Part shown: in pieces, positions 6,187 through 9,759 of the stretch
How positions within the stretch are numbered: the first letter of the stretch is position 1
How the letters are laid out: every line of letters starts with the position of its first letter
Assembly: GCA_934511335.1 (NCBI GenBank)
Contig: CAKSWL010000064.1
Location: forward strand, 1-9,759
Direction: 5' to 3'
DNA length: 9,759 nt
Source of the DNA: an uncultured Cloacibacillus sp.
GTDB taxonomy: Bacteria > Synergistota > Synergistia > Synergistales > Synergistaceae
Made by a program: the position numbers and the translations under genes
Notes under the pieces: generated by a model
What the model was told of the DNA's origin: nothing
Seen by the model: the letters and a program-made list of their open reading frames with translations, nothing else
The model's database searches: none

Positions 6187-6203
6187 CGGGCGCTTCGCGC
6201 CCG
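6187..6203 (-). other. GC-rich hairpin between trxA and grdA
   Basis: CGGGCGC and GCGCCCG form a perfect seven-base-pair stem around a GAA loop, ten bases after the trxA stop and 36 bases before the grdA start. Only a short CTTTAG follows on the minus strand, so a full terminator is doubtful. It could be a partial terminator or an mRNA-processing or stability element that sets the ratio of thioredoxin to GrdA. Confidence 0.5.
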
Positions 6204-6212
6204 TTTGTCGCC

Positions 6213-6542
6213 TTATTTAATCAGATTCTCTATCTCCGCTCTGATCGACTCGGGGGTGCACTCCTCTTTTGAAAGGCGCTTTACCTCGACTCCGTCCTTC
6301 CAGAAAAGGAATGTCGGCAGCCCCATAACGCGGAAGCCCATCGCGACTCTTTTGTTCGTCGAGCAATCGACGGAGGTGAACTTTACCTTGCCCTTGAACT
6401 TCTCATCCTCTTCCATCTCGTGATAGTGGGGCATAAGTCCCATGCAGGGGACACACTGCGGTCCCCAGAAATCTACTACTACGGGAATCGATTTCTCTTC
6501 GCGTACTTCGGCGTCGCAATTTTCTTTGGTAAGTGCAATCAT
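6213..6542 (-). CDS. trxA: Thioredoxin of the glycine reductase system
   Basis: A 109-residue, single-domain thioredoxin. The fold markers are present: VVVDFWGPQC, redox pair Cys30-Val-Pro-Cys33, and the cis-proline at Pro76 in GLPTFLFW. The active site is CVPC rather than the general CGPC. A CVPC site is reported for thioredoxins of glycine reductase systems in anaerobes such as Eubacterium acidaminophilum, where it is preceded by Gly; here the preceding residue is Gln29. In the pathway this protein donates electrons to the oxidised selenocysteine-cysteine pair of GrdA. Its location immediately upstream of grdA supports that role. AGGAGG at 6551-6556 lies eight bases before the ATG, and a candidate promoter lies at 6598-6626. 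No thioredoxin reductase gene is seen in the window, although trxB is often next to trxA in grd clusters. Confidence 0.94.
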   Translation of the reverse strand: MIALTKENCDAEVREEKSIPVVVDFWGPQCVPCMGLMPHYHEMEEDEKFKGKVKFTSVDCSTNKRVAMGFRVMGLPTFLFWKDGVEVKRLSKEECTPESIRAEIENLIK

Positions 6543-6597
6543 TTTAGTTGCCTCCTGTTTATATTTTAAAAGTCACAGCTTTTAATTTCTATTTTTT

Positions 6598-6626
6598 ATC
6601 ATATCATTGGCCTGTCAGAAAGTCGA
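6598..6626 (-). promoter_or_regulatory. Candidate promoter for trxA-grdA
   Basis: On the minus strand TCGACT (6621-6626) is followed after 17 bases by TATGAT (6598-6603), predicting transcription from about 6591, some 50 bases upstream of the trxA ATG. The resulting leader is AT-rich and contains a weak hairpin (TTAAAAG, CTGTGA, CTTTTAA) just before the AGGAGG. The -10 is good; the -35 matches consensus at only four positions. Confidence 0.45.
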
Positions 6627-6641
6627 CCTTACGAACGATAT

Positions 6642-7040
6642 TCAGTTTTCTATTTCAGCCTCGATAATCATGACGTCACGCAGCATGCGCTGGAGCATCT
6701 GGCTGTCGATCACGCCAAAATCTTCGCTGGGCTCGGGCAGATTGTGGTGCTCCCGCTCCATCCTGTAACGATCTCTCGCCTTATCGATCGCAAGCAGTCC
6801 GTCCTTGTCATACTGGCGATCGTTCTTCTCTATTACAAGCGACCTGTAAGGGCCGCGCATCATCGGGACATTCGGCGGCAGCGGCGCGGATACGAGCTTC
6901 CATCCCTCTTGGAGCAGCTCTTCGGCTTTGTCGAGGACCGCAAGCGGCGTGCCTTCGACGAGCGTTATCTCGTGAGGCACCGCGGCTCCCGTCTTGATCC
7001 AGCCGTTGTTTGTCACGATGCGAATCTCTTTTATCGCCAT
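6642..7040 (-). CDS. grdX: GrdX family protein of the glycine reductase cluster
   Basis: A 132-residue soluble protein that I recognise as GrdX, a small conserved protein found with glycine, sarcosine and betaine reductase genes; its function is unknown. Matching features are the N-terminal IRIVTNN segment, the VEGTPLAVLDKAEELLQEGWKLVSAPLP stretch (family pattern: VEGT, a helix, then a G-x-KL strand with PL) and PYRSLVIEK (family PYKSVII). The second half is charged and helical (KARDRYRMEREHHNLPEPSEDFG), ending in MIIEAEIEN. The ATG is preceded by AGGAGG at 7055-7060 (14 bases away) and by GGGAG at 7048-7052 (seven bases away). In characterised clusters grdX is usually first, before trxB; here it sits between grdB and trxA behind its own candidate promoter. 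A regulatory or assembly role is speculative. Confidence 0.82.
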   Translation of the reverse strand: MAIKEIRIVTNNGWIKTGAAVPHEITLVEGTPLAVLDKAEELLQEGWKLVSAPLPPNVPMMRGPYRSLVIEKNDRQYDKDGLLAIDKARDRYRMEREHHNLPEPSEDFGVIDSQMLQRMLRDVMIIEAEIEN

Positions 7041-7078
7041 TTTCTATCTCCCGGCCTCCTCAGCTCACACCGCTTTGT

Positions 7079-7107
7079 ATGATATGATATTCTACAGCAA
7101 AATGCAA
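7079..7107 (-). promoter_or_regulatory. Candidate sigma-70 promoter upstream of grdX
   Basis: On the minus strand TTGCAT (7102-7107) and TATCAT (7079-7084) are separated by exactly 17 bases, giving a predicted start near 7072, about 32 bases upstream of the grdX ATG. A second overlapping TATCAT lies at 7084-7089. The surrounding 192-base gap is strongly AT-rich compared with the coding DNA, as expected for a promoter region. Confidence 0.6.
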
Positions 7108-7192
7108 AAGCTGTTTTTGTGCATTTTTATAAAAATGATGTAAAATATAGGGGTTTAAGTTATTTTTTTGTTCGGATAAATATTTTTGAAAG

Positions 7193-7219
7193 GGCGGACG
7201 GCGCTTAATGCCGCCCGCC
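7193..7219 (-). terminator. Hairpin after grdB, probable partial terminator
   Basis: Thirteen bases after the grdB stop, GGCGGGCGGC (7210-7219) pairs with GCCGTCCGCC (7193-7202) over ten base pairs with one G-U, around a seven-base loop. The following minus-strand sequence CTTTCAAAAATATTTATC has only a short T-run, so termination may be incomplete. In the plus-strand RNA the G-U becomes an A-C mismatch, which fits function on the minus strand. Confidence 0.6.
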
Positions 7220-7232
7220 TTGACGTGCAGTT

Positions 7233-8546
7233 TTAGTTCTTTTCAAAGATCGTCTGTTCTTCGATAGGCGTAGTCATCGCCTTGAATGCGCGCATGAGCA
7301 GCTCTCTGCGTGCCGCCTTGTCGACCTCGGGGCCGAGTTCGGGGTTGCCGACGGGATGGGGGATCGCCACGCCGGGGACGATTCTGTTAGTACCGACTGT
7401 GAGCATGATGGGAACGATCGTCGCTATCTGGACGACGGGGATGCCCGCCGTGTTTTCGATTTCTCTGGTCATCGATGCGCCGCACCGAGTACAAGTTCCT
7501 CAGGTGGAGGTGAGGATCACGGCGTCGACTCCCGCTTCTTTCAGCTTTGCGCCGATCTCCTGGCCGAACTTTTCGCCGAAAGCGACGGCGGTGCCGGTGC
7601 CGGTCGTGGTGTAGAACTTGTCGTGGAGTTTGCCGAAGACGCCCTCTTTTTCAAGCTCGCGCATCACGTCGAGGGGAACGACCACGTCCGGGTCGAGGTT
7701 CGCCCACTGACGGTCATAGCCGCCGTGGATCGATTCGTAGTTATCCGGGGTCATGTCGGAGAGCGCGGAAATGTCATATTCGCCGAAGCTCTCCGCCGAG
7801 GAGACGCGGATACGGTCTGGGTTGCCCTTCGGCACGATGCCGCCGGAGGTTACGAGCGCGATCTTCGCCTGTTTCAGCTCTTTGACGGGCGCTGCCGGGG
7901 GGATCTTTTTGAAGGTCGGCATCTCGTACTCCGTCTGGAACTCTTCGCCGCGGAGCTTTTTGAGGAGCATCTCTACCGCGCGCTCGGCGCCGCTCTTTTC
8001 GTGGAAGAAGGACTTGCGTATGCCGCGGTGGATGTAGCCTTCGACCTTCGCGGGGCCCATCGGTTCGCCCTTCGCGAGCTTTGTGCCGAGCTTCGCCATC
8101 ACGGGCAGGGCTTTGCCCATGCCGCGCGCCGAGTCGGCGCAGGGGACGATGTAGGTCTTCTTGGAGTAAAGCTCGACTCCGGGGTTCTCGGGGTACATTG
8201 AGGTCACTGTGGGAATGCCGAGCTCGGCGGCCACCGTGGCGGCGATATCGCCGCAGGCGAAGCCGTAGCGTCCGGCGTTGAAGGCGGGACCGGCGATGAA
8301 GAGGTCGGGCTTGGCGGCCTTTATCATCTCCAGACACTTGGCGCGCGCCTCGTCCGTATGCTCTCCATAATAGCCGTCCCCGCAGATTACGGTGGCGACG
8401 ATTTCCGCCTCGCCGCCGAAGGCGGCCTTAAGGCCCATTCCGGGACCGACGATGCCCTCGCGTATCTCGGGCTGGTGGTCGGCCTTCTCTTCTCCGCCGA
8501 TGCCGGCGTAGAACTGGTTGATATAATGGACAACTTTTAAGGTCAT
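7233..8546 (-). CDS. grdB: Glycine reductase protein B selenoprotein subunit, with in-frame TGA (Sec349)
   Basis: GrdB is the selenocysteine subunit of the glycine-specific protein B. With the pyruvoyl-containing GrdE fragments it binds glycine, and its selenocysteine attacks the substrate to give a carboxymethyl selenoether that passes to GrdA. From ATG 8546, through a TGA at 7500-7502, to TAA 7233 the product is 437 residues, the family length. The TGA is codon 349 in VILTST-U-GTCTRCGASM, which closely matches the known GrdB redox motif, with Cys352 also present. The N-terminus (VVHYINQFYAGIGGEEKAD), AGPAFNAGRYGFACG, and the C-terminal TVGTNRIVPGVAIPHPVGNP are all GrdB hallmarks, so reading continues past the TGA. 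GGAGG at 8555-8559 precedes the ATG by eight bases. The gene starts 13 bases after the grdE stop, suggesting co-expression of the two subunits. Standard calling would give separate 348- and 79-residue fragments. Confidence 0.97.
7463..7502 (-). promoter_or_regulatory. Possible bacterial SECIS hairpin after the grdB UGA
   Basis: Ten bases after the UGA, CTCGGT (7484-7489) can pair with ACCAGAG (7463-7469), giving six base pairs with one bulged A around a 14-base loop. The distance from the UGA matches that expected of bacterial SECIS apical stems. The loop does not obviously resemble the Escherichia coli fdhF element, but clostridial-type elements are known to be divergent, so this is a candidate only. 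Confidence 0.35.
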
Positions 8547-8559
8547 TGTGATTACCTCC

Positions 8560-9759
8560 CTATACCCATTCGCAGCCGAGCTTGTTGAAGCCGATTTCAG
8601 CTGTGGAAGCGATGATGGACTGAAGCTCCACGTACATCGAGCCGTCGGGGCGCAGGCTCTCCTCCGCGCCGCCGGAAAGGACCGCTATCGACTCGGGATA
8701 GCCGATGACCTTATCCATGGCGGGGACTTCGATCATCTCGTTGACGTTGCCGGTGGAGATGAAGCCCGTGAGCTCCGGCGTGGCGTCGGCAAGGCTCTGG
8801 CTCGCGCCGTCCGTGCCGGCGGATTCGTCGGAGACGAGCACGGCCTTGATGCCGGCGTTCTCAAAATTTTTCGCGTTGAGGCAGAGGTCCGTATCCGGAT
8901 TGCCGTAGCCTTCCTCTGAAACGATGACGCCGTCGGCGCCGAGCTGCTGCGCGATCGAGAGGTTCATCTGCGAGGCGCGGATCTTGCCGGAGAGCACGGT
9001 GCTCTCCTGGGTGGGAACCATGCCGAGGAAGTTGATTTCTTTGCCGTGGCGGGCATAGAGGGCCTGAACGATGGGGTTGTGGCAATGATGCCAGGTGGTG
9101 TTCTTGTCGCAGGCGGAGACGCAGTTGCCCGAGACCATCGCGCCGTCGAGTACTTCGTTTGGATGGATGAGCGTCGGCAGCGAGGGGCGGAGGTCGGCCG
9201 CGTAGAGGTAGGTGTCGTGCAGCAGCCCCTGGGTGATGTTCATGCAGACATAGATGACCTTTGGAAGATCGGGATACTTCTGGCTCTCTTCAAAGGTGTC
9301 GCCCTTTTCAAATACCGCGACTTCGTCCGCTTCGGCGCCGTTTTCGTCGGCGCAGCGCGCGAGGTAGACGGCAAGCTTCAGTCCGGCCTCGCGGAGCGAA
9401 GTCTCGTAGAGGTGTTTTTCAAGGTCTTCGACGGGCTCAACCGAAAGGACGATGTTATATGTCTCTGAGAAGGGCGAATAGGGGGCAGCGGGGCCGCTCA
9501 TGTCGATGAAGCCCTCCTGGAAGGCTACGATCGGGCCGCAGGTGATGACCGCCGCGCCGTCAAGGGCGAGAGTCTTTCCGTTTCCGGCCTTCTCCATGGG
9601 GGCCATGAATCCGGGGAAATAGTTGCCCTTGCCGATCTTCACGCGGGGCTCGACCGCGTCTTTGACCGGAATGATGCGCGTTTTTTCGCCGGGACGGGCA
9701 AAGTCTATGCTCACCTTTGAGAAGTTTCTGTCCTCGGCGACGAGGGCTTCGGCTTCCGC
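8560..9759 (-). CDS. grdE: Glycine reductase protein B proprotein, pyruvoyl-forming (5' end off window)
   Basis: GrdE is made as a proprotein that cleaves itself before a cysteine, which becomes a pyruvoyl group that holds glycine as a Schiff base in protein B. The frame is open to the right edge, giving 399 visible residues; the full family length is about 430, so roughly the first 30 residues are missing. The GTG at 9714 is not the start: the codons upstream (AEAEALVAEDRNFSK) continue the GrdE N-terminus. The cleavage motif VSGN/CVSACDKN is intact, with the pyruvoyl-forming Cys encoded at 9121-9123. Other family landmarks are FARPGEKTRIIPVKDAVEPR, KVIYVCMNITQGLLHDTYLY, VIVSEEGYGNPDTDL and GTDGASQSLAD. 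No in-frame TGA is present, as expected because GrdE is not a selenoprotein. It ends in GCEWV 13 bases before grdB. The promoter and upstream genes are outside the window. Confidence 0.96.
   Translation of the reverse strand, partial: AEAEALVAEDRNFSKVSIDFARPGEKTRIIPVKDAVEPRVKIGKGNYFPGFMAPMEKAGNGKTLALDGAAVITCGPIVAFQEGFIDMSGPAAPYSPFSETYNIVLSVEPVEDLEKHLYETSLREAGLKLAVYLARCADENGAEADEVAVFEKGDTFEESQKYPDLPKVIYVCMNITQGLLHDTYLYAADLRPSLPTLIHPNEVLDGAMVSGNCVSACDKNTTWHHCHNPIVQALYARHGKEINFLGMVPTQESTVLSGKIRASQMNLSIAQQLGADGVIVSEEGYGNPDTDLCLNAKNFENAGIKAVLVSDESAGTDGASQSLADATPELTGFISTGNVNEMIEVPAMDKVIGYPESIAVLSGGAEESLRPDGSMYVELQSIIASTAEIGFNKLGCEWV

Noticed and set aside
7500..7502. TGA as a nonsense mutation making grdB a pseudogene
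   Set aside because: The TGA is at the known selenocysteine position, coding similarity continues in phase on both sides, and a second family-position TGA exists in grdA.
7356..8201. Plus-strand open frame of 281 residues
   Set aside because: Antisense to grdB; composition (Val/Asp/Gly/Arg/Leu-rich repeats of reversed codons) is typical of a shadow frame.
1..9759. CRISPR array, tRNA or rRNA genes, insertion sequence or prophage genes
   Set aside because: I saw no regularly spaced repeats, tRNA-like cloverleaf, rRNA signature, transposase or phage gene in either strand.

Overview
The window reads as chromosomal DNA of an amino-acid-fermenting anaerobe, most likely a member of the Synergistota (Cloacibacillus/Synergistes-like). 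This is an inference from four things: a selenocysteine-containing glycine reductase locus, an envelope protein with a signal peptide and an SLH-like repeat at the left edge, GC-rich coding DNA with AT-rich intergenic gaps, and strong AGGAGG ribosome binding sites. No database search was possible, so the taxon is tentative.

Layout. (1) Bases 1-345, minus strand: the N-terminal part of an exported SLH-like protein, running off the left edge. (2) Bases 346-514: a divergent intergenic region. (3) Bases 515-5510, plus strand: a compact six-gene run. It encodes a ferredoxin-nitroreductase fusion, a TetM/EF-G-like translational GTPase (TTG start, overlapping the gene before it), a 4HBT-fold acyl-CoA thioesterase, a type IV prepilin-like protein (GTG start, overlapping the thioesterase), an unrecognised protein with an internal duplication, and a cytoplasmic C39/papain-like cysteine peptidase. 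Gaps are between -10 and +15 bases, so co-transcription is likely. (4) Bases 5609-5656: a long hairpin with T-runs that can terminate both converging transcription units. (5) Bases 5674-9759, minus strand: a glycine reductase cluster transcribed right to left as grdE (5' end off the right edge), grdB, grdX, trxA, grdA.

Both grdB and grdA contain an in-frame TGA exactly where the family has selenocysteine (GrdB residue 349, GrdA residue 44). Ordinary gene calling would split or truncate both. In the known pathway, GrdE (self-cleaved to give a pyruvoyl group) and GrdB bind and activate glycine, GrdA carries the carboxymethyl group on selenocysteine, thioredoxin re-reduces GrdA, and protein C (GrdC/GrdD, not in this window) releases acetyl phosphate. 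The cluster order differs from the textbook grdX-trxB-trxA-grdE-grdA-grdB order. It is also broken by a hairpin and candidate internal promoters before grdX and trxA, suggesting separately tuned expression of the catalytic subunits and of the redox/carrier proteins.

The most unusual points are the two recoded selenoprotein genes, the reordered grd cluster, a TetM-like protein lacking the proline that is central to tetracycline displacement, and an uncharacterised prepilin / duplicated-domain protein / C39-like peptidase trio.
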